64,000 bases of DNA from Sesamum alatum (GCA_034509735.1 JACGWO010000011.1:15471866-15535865); one strand, 5' to 3'; positions 13,358 through 26,690 are shown, numbered from the stretch's first letter. The notes: a model not told the origin generated them from the sequence alone. Numbers and translations: made by a program.

Positions 13358-13817
13358 TGTAGGAAAATAAAGCATATATGTGAAGCACATTAACACATAT
13401 TGCACATAATCGGTTCTGGTGATTACCTCAATGATATGGTATGTCAACACGCAGCGGAATTAACTTTGACACCCGGATTTTTGTGGCTCATCTACAAGTT
13501 TCCTACGATCTCTTTTATCTGCAAGCACGCCCTACGAATCCACGTATCTCCTAGCACGTCCCTTTGTCAGCCTTGTCACGATCGCCCTTCTCTCGCTCCA
13601 CGTAGATCGCCACCAGAGCTATCCACTAGAGTTTACACGCCTTAAACCCCCAGAGACTTTTGGTGATACTCCAAGAGAGAACAGAGAGAGTATTTGGCGA
13701 GAGGCTTTGGGAGAGTGTACGTCGAATAATAATTGAGTGTCTCATTCCATAGAAGCACCCTATTTATAGGTGTGCACGAGAGGAGTCCAACCCTAATACA
13801 AATTGTAGGGGACTACA
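13358..13817 (-). repeat. LTR of the nested LARD-like element
   Basis: The 460-bp block has matching inverted ends TGTAG...CTACA. On the minus strand it contains a TATA box (cctataaatagg, about 13768) and its 3' end abuts an initiator-Met PBS at 13345-13357. These marks identify a 5' LTR of a minus-strand element. Whether it extends past 13817 towards 13910 cannot be settled without a second copy. Confidence 0.7.
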
Positions 13818-13924
13818 GGCTCTTCACACAAGAGGAGTTCTCCCTAACCATAAGTTTGGGAGACATCAAACTATTTAAATATGGATGATATCTAATAGTT
13901 GGGAATTGCATAGTCTGTGAAAGT

Positions 13925-15218
13925 GCTAAATACTCTACTCGAGCACAGTAGGGCACACTCCAACCCTTGCCCATTCCCCGGCGAGTTTGGGAGGACATTT
14001 CTATGGATTTCATCACAAACTTACCGGCATCACGAGGCAAAACTGGCATCTGGGTAGTGGTGGATCGCTTCTCCAAGTACAGTCATTTTTTGGGGCTCCC
14101 TACTCGTTTCACTGCAGTATCACTTGCCACAATTTTTTCAGAGGAAATTTACAAACTGCACGGCATGCCAAAGTCGATTATTAGTGACCGTGATCGAATT
14201 TTTTTCAGCCATTTCTGGAGATAATTGTTCAAATTTAATGGAACAATGCTGAAGTTTAGTAGTGCTTACCAACCGCAGACCGACGGTCAAACCGAGGTTT
14301 TGAACCGAGTACTGGAAACCTTCCTTCGTCAGTGAGCTACTTGCTCGATGGGCTACAGTTTTGCACTTAGCTGAATACTGGTACAATTCAACACATCACC
14401 CGTCAATTGGAATGGCCCCGTATCAGGCCCTCTCTGGACGGGCGCCACCAACAGTCATCGACTATGTTGAGGAGGAAACTCAAGTGGCCGCGGTCGAGGA
14501 GCACCTTTGCCACCATGAAGACATTTTGGCGGCTGCCAAATACCACCTTGCGCGTGCGCGAAACCGGATGAAACTTCAGGTTGACCGACATCGACGTGAT
14601 GTCGAGCTTTCATGGGGGGACTGGGTTCTTCTCCGGCTCCGCCCTTACAGACAACAGTCAGTACAACATAGGGTTTTGCGGAAGCTTAGTCAATGATTCT
14701 TCGGACCCTTTTGGATTCTGCGCAAAATTGGGGCAGTCACCTACGAGGTGGAGCTTTCCCCCAGTGCCCGGATCCACCCGGTCTTCCATATTTTGCTCCT
14801 CAAACCCTTTCAAGGTGACACCCCCATCACTTGTGGGACTCTTCCTCCAAATTTTGTTGGTCCCATGGAAAATGGCCGCCCTCTTCGCATCCTCGGCCGA
14901 CGATTGGGAGTTCCACCGACGCCTAATCAATTTCTAGTTCAGTGGGAAGGACAAGAGGCATCGGAGGCAGTATGGGTGGATTCGATCGAATTCCGATCAT
15001 CTTTTTTGGATTTCGACCTTGAGGGAAAGGTCTTTCTCGATGGGCCGGGTAAGGATACGGGCCTGGGAGAAAATATGAGCCAGACACAACTCAGTGGGCC
15101 AAAAGATTGTGAGGAGGAATTCAAGGATGAGGCCCACTCCAGCAGCCCACTAGACAGGCGCATCAAACGTTCTACAAGGCAGACTATTAGGCTCGTTAAG
15201 TTTGATGACTATTACTAG
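13925..15218 (+). pseudogene. Degenerate Ty3/gypsy integrase and chromodomain-like tail
   Basis: Integrase core pieces are WEDISMDFITNLPASRGKTG (about 13987-14046), KSIISDRDRIFFSHFW (about 14173-14220) and the third-block region around EYWYNSTHHPSIGMAPYQAL (about 14368). The first two carry catalytic Asp residues (MDF, SDRD). After about 14690 the frame shifts to a C-terminal segment with RIHPVFHILLLKPF and a chromodomain-like QFLVQWEG...AVWV block (about 14932-14985). A stop lies at about 14223 and another in the leading sequence near 13945. It ends at DDYY just before the polypurine tract. It is the 3' part of the element that begins at 7073. Confidence 0.85.
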
Positions 15219-15249
15219 TATAATAAAACAAGGGAGATAGGACAAAGGT

Positions 15250-15441
15250 TGTTAGTGAATGAATCCATTCTTATTTGATGATGACACTTGTCAAAAGATG
15301 TTAATCTAGTACATGTATTTACCTTTTTGAGTAATGAAAAATCGGTAGAAAACTTTTTTCCAAAAATTTTCTCTTCTTTCCTCATTCTCTAGAGTCGTTA
15401 TTCCCGGCTCGAACTGGGAATTGTCAATCTTGGTTCTATCA
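15250..15441 (+). repeat. 3' LTR of Ty3/gypsy element (192 bp)
   Basis: Same length and ends (TGTTAG...TATCA) as the copy at 7073. It is preceded by the purine-rich tract gggagataggacaaagg. Downstream sequence is unrelated to the 5' leader, so the element ends here. Confidence 0.8.
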
Positions 15442-16494
15442 AATCGTCTTTAATTCATCTAATGGAGCAAGCAAATCTAGTCCAAATTAAGGTAGCTCTA
15501 AATTTTGTTGAAGAAGAGCGCGCGTGCTTGATAAATTGAGTGGAACATGATCCAACTTGTGAACTATTTCTTTTTCTTTTTATGCTATGTATTACAGCTG
15601 TTTGTATATATAGTTACATATGTATTGGTGACAAGACAACGACAATATTATTACAGAAATATTTGTTGATATCATCAATTGACACATATATATGTTGTCA
15701 AATACTACCTATGAGGTCATATTCAACTGAAAATGTTAATACCTCACGACTAAGAGTTTGTGTGTCTTTTTTATTAAATTCTATAGATGTGGGTATATAT
15801 TGATTTTTATAGTGATTTCTTGTATAATTTGTTTTTTCGTCTTTGTAATATACTTTTTCATTTAAACTTATTAATATTAGTCTTGATATTTTTTTAATAT
15901 AATAAATGATGTACTGAATTCTATATATATATATATATATATAGAAAATGAATAAACAATACGCCAATATATTATTTTTTCATTGGTATAGATACGATTG
16001 ATGAAAAACGAGGGATATATGTTCACGTGAATATATATATATACATATATAATTAATTGATGCAAGTGTAATGATATATTTTAGTGAGAGCAACACAAAA
16101 TTCGACATTAATAAAGCTGTAAGTTTATTTTTTCATGTAATTTGCAAAAAAAATAAAAGAATGCATACGTCGCTACTTAATTTTTTCTTGCACTAGTGTA
16201 ATAATAGCTATATATGATACTGCAAAATAGTAACACAAACAACGTAGAGTAGAAATTGAGACAAACAGTGGTGAGCTTGTCTGTTTATTATTGACATGAA
16301 ATTAATCCAAATCAGCTTACAAACCAACAATTCAAACTCTGGAAACTAAACGCACAACAAAACCAAACATACACTCCTAATTAATCAACACACAGTACAT
16401 CAATTTGCAACACATGAATAACGTACGTACACTCATGTGAACATCTCAATTAATTGCCATGCATATGTTGTAGCTAGTGCATCCATTGTTTTAC
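15442..16494. other. Intergenic, AT-rich
   Basis: No gene recognised. Contains (TA)n at about 15925-15942 and poorly conserved AT-rich sequence. The part next to 16494 serves as 3' flank of the 8-Cys protein gene. Confidence 0.5.
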
Positions 16495-16884
16495 TTATAC
16501 ACATTTGAAGCCTGGAGGAATGGTTTTGGCGCAAGCACTAACCAACACACTAAGCGCAATCGGCACATCCAAGTTAATGCCTAGCACATTGGCCTTGATG
16601 GCGGTGCAGAGACAAGCTGCCGCCTCCAAGTCAGCCAGCCCTTGAATCAAGGCGCAGCACTTATTCCCCGATGGAGGATTCCCAACCACCACGTTTACCA
16701 GCCCCAGGACGTCGGCACATATGCCAAGCTTCAAGGTGTCAATGGGGCAGAAAGGGTTGACGGGTGGCGCCTTGGGTGCCGGCTGTGGCTTAGGCTGACA
16801 CGTACCACAGCCGGAGGTGAAAGTGGCAAAAAGGAGGAGGGAGAGGATTAAAATGGTGGAAGAAACTAGTTTGGAGGCAGCCAT
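16495..16884 (-). CDS. Hybrid proline-rich protein (DC2.15-like, 8-Cys motif)
   Basis: Single-exon ORF of 129 residues. An N-terminal hydrophobic signal peptide (residues 1 to ~25, [16 protein letters not shown]) leads to a short Pro/Lys-rich spacer (~30-43, [15 protein letters not shown]). The C-terminal eight-cysteine domain has the order C, C, CC, CLC, C, C, ending GFKCV: the Hydrophob_seed/LTP-like fold. Proteins of this family are secreted to the cell wall or plastid surface and are linked to lipid binding, wall structure and stress responses; the role here is inferred. Length is typical for DC2.15/EARLI1-like proteins with a short Pro region. The lack of introns also fits. Confidence 0.93.
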   Translation of the reverse strand: MAASKLVSSTILILSLLLFATFTSGCGTCQPKPQPAPKAPPVNPFCPIDTLKLGICADVLGLVNVVVGNPPSGNKCCALIQGLADLEAAACLCTAIKANVLGINLDVPIALSVLVSACAKTIPPGFKCV

Positions 16885-18681
16885 GGCTAAGGAGTTAGAT
16901 AGGTAGGGTTAGAGTGAGTAGGATGGGGGCAAAATAGTTTTGGCCTCCTCCCCCCATTATAAAGGAGAAATGTGAGGTTTGTGTTTGGAGATGAATTGAG
17001 TGGAAGGGAGGAGAGTGTACAAGTTGGATTTTTGTAAGCTTGTGCAAAAGTTGAAAACACCATGCCCATCAGATGGTGTCGTCTGTGAAAATTCATTCAA
17101 GCTTCAAATTTTTTGTTTCAAGCCCCACATGCATTATCAATTTATATATCATCTAATTAATTAATATTTTTTTATAAATAAATAAATGTATTGACTCACA
17201 ACCAGTAGCTTGTAGGTACCATGCATGTAATGTAAGTAGTACATAGGAATCAGTTGGCGGCAATCGAAAATATGTATACATTTGTATATATATTCTGTAT
17301 GACTGAGTTTCAGAGAATTAATATTGATGCATATGCTAATTCACTCAATGAATTGTGTGATAATGGTTTATTAAGAATGAATCATATATATATATATATG
17401 GGGAATAGCACGGATTTTACACTAGTTATTAAGCAGGTTGTGAGATAGAGATAGAGATAGATTAACTGTATCAATTATTGGATCACATGCCCCATATATA
17501 CCAAAAAAAATTCAAATAATTAATTTGCCAAATTGATGTAATTGGCACTTCTCTACATACTTGTACCCAAGCAAATATATAGTTTCTATTAATATATAAT
17601 TGGTACTAAGACGAAGCATTTGTGATTGTGCCTGCCCCCCAGTGCTAGTAATAAAAAAGTGATTGTCCAATCCGTGCTTTCCTAATCTCTTTGAGACAGC
17701 ATAGCATTGGTAGGTACTATATTATTCTTCATTAGAGATGGGGGGAATGGACCCCCTCAATCTGGCAACACATGCAGGGCAGGGCAGGCAAATCTAGGCC
17801 AATCATTCAACTACATGTGACTACTTCTTTCATCATTGGAATAGATAAGAGTCAAAAGGAGCTCCCAAAAGCTAACAGCCACCAACTGCCCCAATCACAA
17901 TGGGCTGTTTGCCTCTGGATTTTTTACAACACAACTTCAATGGCCACTCACCCAACACTCCTATCTATCATGTTAAATACCACATATCTTTTCAGCTACA
18001 TTACATGCATTGCTTTCCTTTGTTATCCTAAACTGTAATTATACTTGTAATATTATTAACACTACCACAATAGAGCTCGGCTGGCACTTGTTCAAAGTAT
18101 TGTAATGAATCCCAATTATTCGTATAGCAAGAAGAATGCTAGTCAAAAAGTTGCCAACACCTCTATGTACCATGTTTTGCTTTGGGGGGGAGAGAGAACA
18201 TGGAAAGGAAAGCTTTCACATGCTCCAACATCATATTTACTCAAGAATGGAATCAATACTTATGATACTGGAAAGCCAATTCTAAATCTTTTCAACTTCA
18301 GTCACAAACAAAATAATTTCACCATTGTCTCTGACAAAGGAAACGACCACACGGTTCTCAAGGAAAACACATACACACGAAAAACATATTAGTTACACAA
18401 ATAAATATCCAGAAAAAGTTCTATCACAAAATGCACCAATAATTTCACATTTGATTATGCAACTATCTTGTTTCTTAATCCAGGATAAATAGGCAGAGCT
18501 TAAACCCCGGATAAAACTTCACACACAGTGACATCTCAAACCAGGGAATCAAGGACAACAAAACTAACATATCAACCTTTTCACCATTCTTCACACATCT
18601 AAGGAAGAATGAGTTGGAAGAATTGCAAGAATAGATAAAAGAGAACCAGGAATGGCATCCAGATCTCACTTGATCAAACCC
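16885..18681. other. Intergenic between the 8-Cys protein and VAMP genes
   Basis: Promoter of the 8-Cys protein gene on the left and 3' flank of the VAMP gene on the right. Contains AT-rich sequence with (TA)n near 17385 and a short GATA-type repeat near 17445. No conserved coding signal was found; open frames here lack codon structure or any recognisable domain. Confidence 0.5.
16956..16964 (-). promoter_or_regulatory. TATA box of the 8-Cys protein gene
   Basis: Minus-strand tttataatg lies ~72-80 bp upstream of the ATG at 16884. That spacing implies a short leader of roughly 45 bases. Confidence 0.6.
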
Positions 18682-21272
18682 TCACTTCAGACAAGATGGA
18701 AGTGCAGGCCCATGGCAGACGAAAGCCAAAACAATATAAATTATTACCAGGAGAAGCAATATCAATGCAACCCTGAAAAAAAAAAAAAAAAAGAATCACT
18801 AGTTTAGAAAAGAATAGGACATAAATGCACGGGTAAATGATCTAGATTACGCTACTAAGATGCAAAATCTTGAACCAGATCAACCTTTTAAGTTAACATA
18901 GCAGGAAAAGATGGTCTCTTGTGTGCACCATTCACAGTATCCAAAAGAAAATGGAGCACACTTACCATGTAAGCATTCCATATTGAAGCGGAATTTGGCT
19001 ATGAGTTATTTATATCTTCCAAGCTTATGCATCTTTTAAATGTATTTTCGAGCTTATAAAATTTTATATCTCATCAATACTATATATAATTGTCTTAAGA
19101 ATATGCAGTAAAAGGAACATGATTAACTAATTCAAAAGGTAGGATTTACAGGCCAAGTTTTATTTCTAAAACCAGAGTTCCCTATCATTTCAGAGCACAT
19201 ATGGTGTGGTGTTAAACAAACTTACGTTAGCTTGACATTTCTCCACCAGACAGTGTTTCTAAAACGTCTAGCTTGCTTTCTGAAGCGAAAAGTGTTCCCT
19301 TGCATATTAGCAGTTTTATCAACCAATAATTCTAACCGATCACCTCTCTCTAAAACTTTGTCGATATTCTCGATCATGACATTCCGTACCTATAATAACA
19401 CCCAATAAATTCTCATTAGTTATCAGTAATAGTAGCACGCAAAGAGTAAAGCTAGATGACTACAGACATTAGCATAGTCACTTTATTAAGCAAAAATTAA
19501 AGATGTTGGAAGCCATTAATATAGCATATGCAAACATAGAGCACAAAGAATCTAACCCTTATTAGCTCCACTATCCCAGTAAAGAACATAAAATGAAGCA
19601 GTAAAGCTAGGTAACTACAGACAAGAGAATACTCATTTATTGAAAGCAAAAATTTAAGACGTTGCAAACCTTTAATATAGCATGTAAGCATATAGCAAAA
19701 AGAATCCAACTGTATTAGCTCCTTCATCCAAGCAAAGAACATTAAGATGAATCTCAAGTAAAATTTCACCCCCCAAACAATTGAACACACTCGTTAGAGG
19801 AGAAACATATTAAAATGAAAACACATCACATAATGAAACCCAACAGTGCATCTAGCACTTGGTATGCAAAAGAAAAAGGACTCAACCACAGAAAAAAGCA
19901 ACTTTTGTTAGAGGTTGATTGTCACCTGGCTCATTTCACCTCTAAGTCGGTTTATCCTATCAGCATTTGGATCATTTGAGAAATACTCCATCTGCTGGCT
20001 AAGGACCCTGGAGAATTCATCATTCATTGCATATGCTTGTGCAGACAATACAGCTCGACCATAAGTCCTGACAAATCTTTGATGAATTTCTTCGAGGAAT
20101 GCAAAAGGAATTCTCCCTGTATACATTTAAAGAACAACAGAAGGTTGGGTCAAGCACGTGACAATCCTGGAAACACAAGTCAGGATAAAAGGGATCCCTC
20201 ACAATCTCCAACTAACGATATTCTCAATGGCTGCTATTATCATGATATTGACTACTAAACGAAGGTTCTCTCCTCATGCTAGCATGTTATAAAAGCTGAG
20301 CGATTAATAACGGGTGTGATTTGCTTGGATTTTCTGCTGAGAAAAATCAATTATGAAGCCCAATAGTACCTTTCAGTTATATGCAAACTGGAAAAATATT
20401 TAGAATCTTGAAGGTGAGAAGAAGGGGAATAACAGAACATAATATCAAAACGAACACAATGAACAAACATTTGATGCGTTTTTCATGAACAAAGACCAGG
20501 ACAATATCAAAATGATATCAGAAGGAACTATGTTTATCATGACTAATACATACACATAAATAAAATCAAAGCTCTCTGAAAAAGTTTCAAAATTAAGAAA
20601 ATAACGTCTCATCAATCAAAACTAACCACAAAAAATAAAGCAAGCAACAAGCATTAACTTAAATACGAATTACAACGCCCCGAAAAGGAACACTCTTTTC
20701 AGATCCACAAATAGAGATAAAAGATTAAGATCAGAAAGTCAACAAACATGACAGTCGTATAAAACTTCAGTTCGTGCAGTAGTCCACCTTCAAACTGAAA
20801 AATCTAAATCACGTTATAAAGTCCACGTTCATCAGAAAATTCATCCAATACTTTCTCAAACAGAAAGAGTCATATCTAAATTCAATTCAAAATCAAAATT
20901 CAAATTACGAAAACTACACAGCCCATTCAAATCTAAATTCTCTCTTCATAACGTTCAACTACCAAAAGGAAGAAGGAACAGAAACGAGTTTTCACAAGAA
21001 AGAAAGCTCAAAACGCAACAGCATATCCAGGGAGGAAAATTAAAAGTAAGCGTACTTCCGGCGGTGTCGTCGGCCATACAAAGGACGGTGAGGCCATCGG
21101 TGCGTTTGACGTGGAAAATGTACCGATCCTGCGAGTAGGAAGCATTGGTATCATTGTTCCCGGGGATTTTCTCGAGAATTTGACGCGCGATCGCATTCGC
21201 GGTGGTGGAGGTAGCGCTGAATTCCGCCAGCACCACAGACCCACGCGCCACCAGCGCGTACAATATCGCCAT
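18682..21272 (-). CDS. VAMP72: VAMP72-group R-SNARE (VAMP721/722-like)
   Basis: Four exons: 21056-21272, 19926-20116, 19226-19389 and 18682-18772, all with GT/AG junctions, total 220 residues. Longin domain ~1-110 (MAILYALVARGSVVLAEFS; GRIPFAFLEEIHQRF is RRIPFAF... after splicing). The R-SNARE helix is ~128-188, with the zero-layer Arg in VLERGDRL (~151). The C-terminal membrane anchor is ~192-212 (VALILLLLVIIYIVLAFVC), followed by a short lumenal tail. VAMP721/722 drive secretory vesicle fusion at the plasma membrane, cell plate growth and defence secretion; members differ in localisation, so the exact paralogue is not assigned. ATG 21272 is chosen because it opens the conserved longin start; an upstream in-frame GTG is not a plant start. 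Confidence 0.93.
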
Positions 21273-21301
21273 TCCCACGGCCCTCTCTCTCTCTCTCTCT
21301 C
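21273..21301 (-). promoter_or_regulatory. GA-rich leader of the VAMP gene
   Basis: A (GA)n tract lies just upstream of the start codon on the coding strand. GA/CT tracts are common in plant 5' leaders and core promoters. Confidence 0.4.
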
Positions 21302-24300
21302 GAACTTGAATGCTTCCTGTTCCTGATTGAGTTGAAGTTTTTAAGCAATAAATTTGGCGATAAAGCTAATTCTATTTGTATTGTATGATTATTATTATTA
21401 TTATTATTATCTTAGAAAAGATTAAAATAAACTAAAGTCGTTTTCGGTTGGAAAATAAAATCGCCTTTCGACTTACATTAGGGATGGCCTGAGATTGTTG
21501 AAATGGGCCCAATGCTATTTGTGTGACTGGGCCTATTTTAGGCCCAGTAGTGGAGTTGTTATTTAATTGTTCTTGTTCATATATAATAAATATTATTAGG
21601 AATGATGGGGTTACTCCCCTTATTCCCAAAATACTCTCGAAAAGGGCATAAATCACGTCTATGCAACAGGATCAGCACACTTTCAGTTGGGTCGGGCACC
21701 CTCGACCCGACCCGAACAATCGACCCGGTCACGTGGATTGGCCAGAGATGAATGGCCAAGATTGTGCCACGTGGATCGAGATAAATCGATTAAGATTAGT
21801 TCCAGTTGTAATAAATGCAAGATATACTAGTAATAAATGAGGGTGTCATCTATTTATAGTGTGGTGCATGATTACCATTCTTCACATATGAAACCCTATC
21901 TAGCAAGAGTGTGAAGAATTGAGTGCTTCTTATCATAATAATTTTCGTTTTTTTTTTCACTATTTAAATTATTTGTCGATTCTTCAAGAAAATATATTGA
22001 TTTAATCTATTATCATGTTTCAATTTATCCTTATGGAAATTTAAGTGGTCTTTCCAACAAGTATTTTGTTCGATAAATATCCGCAAATGAATCTGATATG
22101 CCTAAAAGTCGATAGCCCAGACTCAAAGCCCAAGGACAAAAGGGGTCCGTGTGATGTTCCAACCCAGTATAAGATTCTAATAGAAGCTCTGATCGAATCC
22201 AGGAGAAGGGTTGGAGCAGACCCCCTTAGAGGAGGCTCAAATTGTATCCATGATCCGGAGAAAGAGTTTAATCATGTCCCCTGACAAAAGGCCTAGCCCT
22301 GCCAGGAAGTCTAGATAAGGGTCGGCTGACCCTATCTTTATCCAGGCAATATCTCCTCAACTACCTCCTACATCCTAGGAGGTCTCGCCCAACAGGACTC
22401 TAGGGGGGTCAGAGAAAAATAAAGATAAATAAGTGTGTGTTAGAGATTATGGTATATGTTTGGATTTATTTTTTGAGTTAATTTTAAATGGTGTAAAAAA
22501 TATATTGTATGTATTGTGTTGTATATTGGGAGACAAAAAACACTGTTCATTGTCAAATCATGTCTCTTTTATATATTTTTATATATGTATATATGTATAT
22601 AATAATATTTATTTATTTGTAGGTGGATGTATGTATATATAGGAGAACGAACCAAAACATCCAGTAAAAGTATTTTGAGTAATATTATGTTTGGTTTTGT
22701 TTTCATGCTGTCTCGGAAACGAGTTGAAAAAGAAACCAAACAAAGCCCTAGATCTGCAAGAGTCCTTCGGAGACCGGGAAATCTTCCCTATAAATATCAA
22801 CCTCCTTGGTTGGATTGGTAACTTTCTTTTTTTTTTTTTCTACACTCAAACTCTCGCATTGTTCTCAATTTGCACTAAGCATACTTTATGCTCATATTGC
22901 ATGAATTATCATTATTTTCAAGTTTATTTTCTCCATAACTGTTTACTGACTTGAGTATTTGAGTGTTAACACTTATTTTTCAGGTTCCATTTTTCAAATT
23001 TGCTTGAATAGGAATTCGATTCACTCTAGTCCAAGCAATCGATCAAACCAAACTCTTTCCGCTCACATCAGAATCTATAAACTTTTACTAGGATTATATA
23101 CATAATAATATCCTCTTTTAACTTTTCCTTTACCAATAAGGAAGAGAAAATCTCATCAATTTTTTACGTTAACGTCATAATATATGATTTGGTACTTTTA
23201 AATCCATATATAATACTGAACATTCAGATTTGCTTTTCTCAAATATTAAAAATAATACGTCACTTTGTAATTTAATAAGAATTACAAGAATATAACATTT
23301 CTTACCAAACAAGCATTATGAGTATGGTGGGCGTATTAAACAACCACCTCATGTGTAAATCATGTATATACAACATTTTTTTTTTCATAAATGAGCTGTA
23401 ATGAAATTTAAATTCAAGATCTCGAATTTGGTTTGACTCTAATATCATGTCAAACGACCACCTTATTTAAAAATTTAAATTATTAGAGGGTTTTTTTTTT
23501 TTAAATATTTATATCTTAAAAGAGGGGGTGGCTACATTGTCTTGATCACTCTTCTCTTTAGGGATGGTTATTTTTTTATTATATTTTTATTTTCCAATAT
23601 TTATACACATACATTGAGTGCAGGGGTGTAAATGAGTAGGGTAAGATCCTACCCAAACCCATAGATCAATTGAAAGACCCAAATCCATTAAAATACATAG
23701 ATTGGGTCTGGGTAGAGTCTCTACCCATCAAGACCCATCGGTCTATGTACCCAATTTGGACCCAAAAAAATATTTTTATATTTTTTTGATTTAATTGAAT
23801 TATTATTTATCAATCTATCCAAATTCAAGTAAACAAATCTAGAAAATTTAAGACATCTTAAAAATATTTATCAAGTAATTCTACCCATGTATATTTTTTT
23901 AATAACAAATAATTGAATAATTAGTTATATAAGTATATTAGTGCTAGGTATATTTTTCAACATCTTGATAGGAAATAATGTTTGATTGAAGTAATAAAAT
24001 TGAAGCTCAAAACTTTATAATATTAAATTCGATTGGTATTAAATATGTAAATATAGTATTTTCATTAGATTATTATTTTTATAATAAATGATATATTCTT
24101 TAAAAAAACTCTATCGAAAAAGAGTTATTTATGAATTGATTTCAGTAATGTTGAATTTATTGATAAATTCTATGTAAAAAAAGAAAAATAAAAAAATAAA
24201 AAATGTATTGATTAATCTAATGTATATAGTAAACGATATATTTGTTGAATATGTATCTAATATACTTTATCGTTTTTTATTTAATCTAAAATTTATTTAG

Positions 24301-24506
24301 TCTTTCTTAATTATCTTGTCTTAAATAAAACTATCAAATATTATCCAACAATATTAAGAAAAAAAAGGAGAAAAAAATTATCAGGTCTAGAGTTTTGTAA
24401 AGTAGTTTGAGCATTGAATTGAATTTTTAGTATACTTTTTTAAGAAATAGGCGATTGTAATTTTGTTATAATTAGAATGGTTTGTGGTGGAAAAAATGAA
24501 AAAACG

Positions 24507-24547
<41 letters not shown>

Positions 24548-25251
24548 GGAAGGGTTTGGGTCTGACCCGACCCGAGAAATTGGGTCTGGTCGGATCTTAG
24601 AATCCATGGGTCTCGACTGAATTTAATGGGCTGAGTAGGATTTGGGTAAAAATATTATTAATAGGGTCTTGTCTGGACCTGTGCCTGGGTAGGGCATTAC
24701 CAGGCCTAATCGAGTGTGCCACGTAATTCTTAATTAAATATTATGAAGGAAGAAGTTAGTGCAGCTACGACAAGAAAACCACGAACTAGTTACGTTCTTA
24801 GCTTCATATTATTATGTGCAAGTCTTTGTTCCTACCATACCATACGTGTAGGAAGTTGATTTTGGTGGATATTATTGCTACTGGTTTTCTTTCCAATTAG
24901 TTACTAGTTTATATCATAATTGATTTTAATTGGGTCGTCGTGGTATTATAATTCATATATTATGCAAGGACAATCATAATTGGCCTCTCCTCAATCAAGA
25001 AATCTATTCCATTATTTATAATTAGTACTGTATATGTGAATCGAGTTTCACTACTTTCTTACTTACAAATACTTCATATAATACAGTTACTTCTTGTGAT
25101 AATTTTCGGTTGCTGTCCATTCTTGGAATGAAATAAAATTGCAGGCAAAAGTAATTTTATATTATTTTGGTCTTATAATAGATATTGAGTTTATTTGTAC
25201 CTTTTCCTCACAGAAACCAAAAGTTTGTTCAGTAAAAAACACAATATATAT
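21302..25251. other. Intergenic repeat-rich DNA
   Basis: No gene seen. Contains an ATT-type microsatellite near 21390-21410 and GC-richer sequence at 21600-22400 that looks like a worn retrotransposon leader/LTR (TATA-like tatttatagtg near 21851), not assignable to a family. The block 23620-24715 opens with 'caggggtgtaaatgag' and closes with a Pro/Gly-type 'gacccaaaccc' repeat, resembling old hAT-like non-autonomous repeats. A GA/G tract lies at 24508-24550. Confidence 0.45.
24508..24550 (+). repeat. (GA)n followed by a G11-13 run
   Basis: A perfect GA dinucleotide tract of roughly 14 units passes directly into a pure G run, then gaaggg. It sits in AT-rich DNA. Confidence 0.9.
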
Positions 25252-25482
25252 TGGGGTTTAATGCAATTTATTTTCTGTGATATTGTAAATGAGTAAATTA
25301 CCCCTTATAAAAAAACATAGTAATTTACCTCCATGTGTTCTTTAAAATGGAGCAATTTACCTCTATGTGTATAGAAAGGTAAATTGCTCAATTTTAAAGA
25401 ACACAGGAAGGCAAATTGCTATTTTATTTTTCATATGGGGGTAATTTGATCATTTGCAATATCACAGGGGGGATTGCTTGCA
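25252..25482. mobile_element. Fold-back MITE-like element
   Basis: The two halves are inverted copies: left blocks tgatattgtaaatgagtaaa and ggagcaatttacct; right blocks ggtaaattgctc and catttgcaatatcac. The whole element can fold into one hairpin. No coding content. Target duplication not resolved. Confidence 0.65.
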
Positions 25483-26690
25483 TTTTTCGCATATATATTG
25501 ATGAGTAATTATCCATTCAATGAAAATAAAGTATCTATATCTTCTTATTATTAAGGGGGAACATCAATTTGGTGTCTCTGAATTTTGGTCTATCAATTTT
25601 ATTTTTATTTTTTTACTTTTCATGTTGAAGTAACTACTTCTCCCCACTTATTATATCACTCATCTATATATATATATATTTTATATATGAATTTTCTTTT
25701 ATTTATTTATTCTCTCTCTATTTTATTTTATTTTGATCGTAAAATTATTATTCAAACCAATACTCTCCCTTGGGTTGTCTCATCGTTTTTCACTCATTTG
25801 AGTAAAATTTAGATATTTCTCTGTTTTCAATCCAAAAACGTCAAGAATGAGTTTTCAAACATTCCTAGCTTCACAATCAAGTCTCCATATGTTCCTTCTC
25901 TAACACCACCACTCGAACACCCCGCCGCCACCAGCACATATTACAATCAGGGTGTAGGAGGAGTTAGTAGTGGGCTGGAGCTAATAATCGCCAGTCAATT
26001 GGAGTAAAGTAAATGCCCAATACACATGGATTACGACCTCCTTTACTTATTGGGTATGAATTAATTTGTGATTGATTAAAATGGTGATAAGAAAAATTAT
26101 GATTATTTATGAATGTGTTTACTAGCATTTGAAACATGTAGGATTAGATTATGATTGTTGTTGACTTTTGTGTATTTGTAATAGTAATTTTTTTAAATTG
26201 TCACATCATGAGGTCGGTAGGTATTGTAATAAATGCATAGTACAAGGACAAACCCGGTAGAAAATAATAAAATATGAGGACATAATTGAGTACAAAACTA
26301 TAGTCATTACATGGTGGGCCATGGTGATAACTTAATTGGAGGGAGGGGGGAGGGGGGAGGGAATTCTTGATTTCAATCACCCAATAGTCAAGACCAGCGT
26401 AGGGCTGGTGGCATCAATCTCGGCTTGCCTTTTTTAAAGTAAACAGATTATTAACAAGGATTAATGATAATATTATGACTAATCCTTATAAGTAAAGGTG
26501 GCCTACGAATTATATACAGCCTAATAGAGCCTTATATAGGGATGTAAACACGGCCTAAAATAATAAAGTCAGTTTATGAGTTGTTGGGTATGTAAAAGAT
26601 ACTAGAAATCTTCTGAGTCGACCCAGGTACTGTAGGCCGCAATCAAAAGTAATTTGCAGGCCTTGATGCCACCCAATCTTTCATTTCTGA

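Noticed and set aside
18105..18392. 95-codon open frame on the plus strand
   Set aside because: No conserved motif, no codon bias, no plausible promoter; chance opening in AT-rich intergenic DNA.
21600..22440. Possible LTR and leader of another retroelement
   Set aside because: A TATA-like motif and retroelement-like GC-rich text are present, but no PBS, terminal symmetry or protein domain could be identified.
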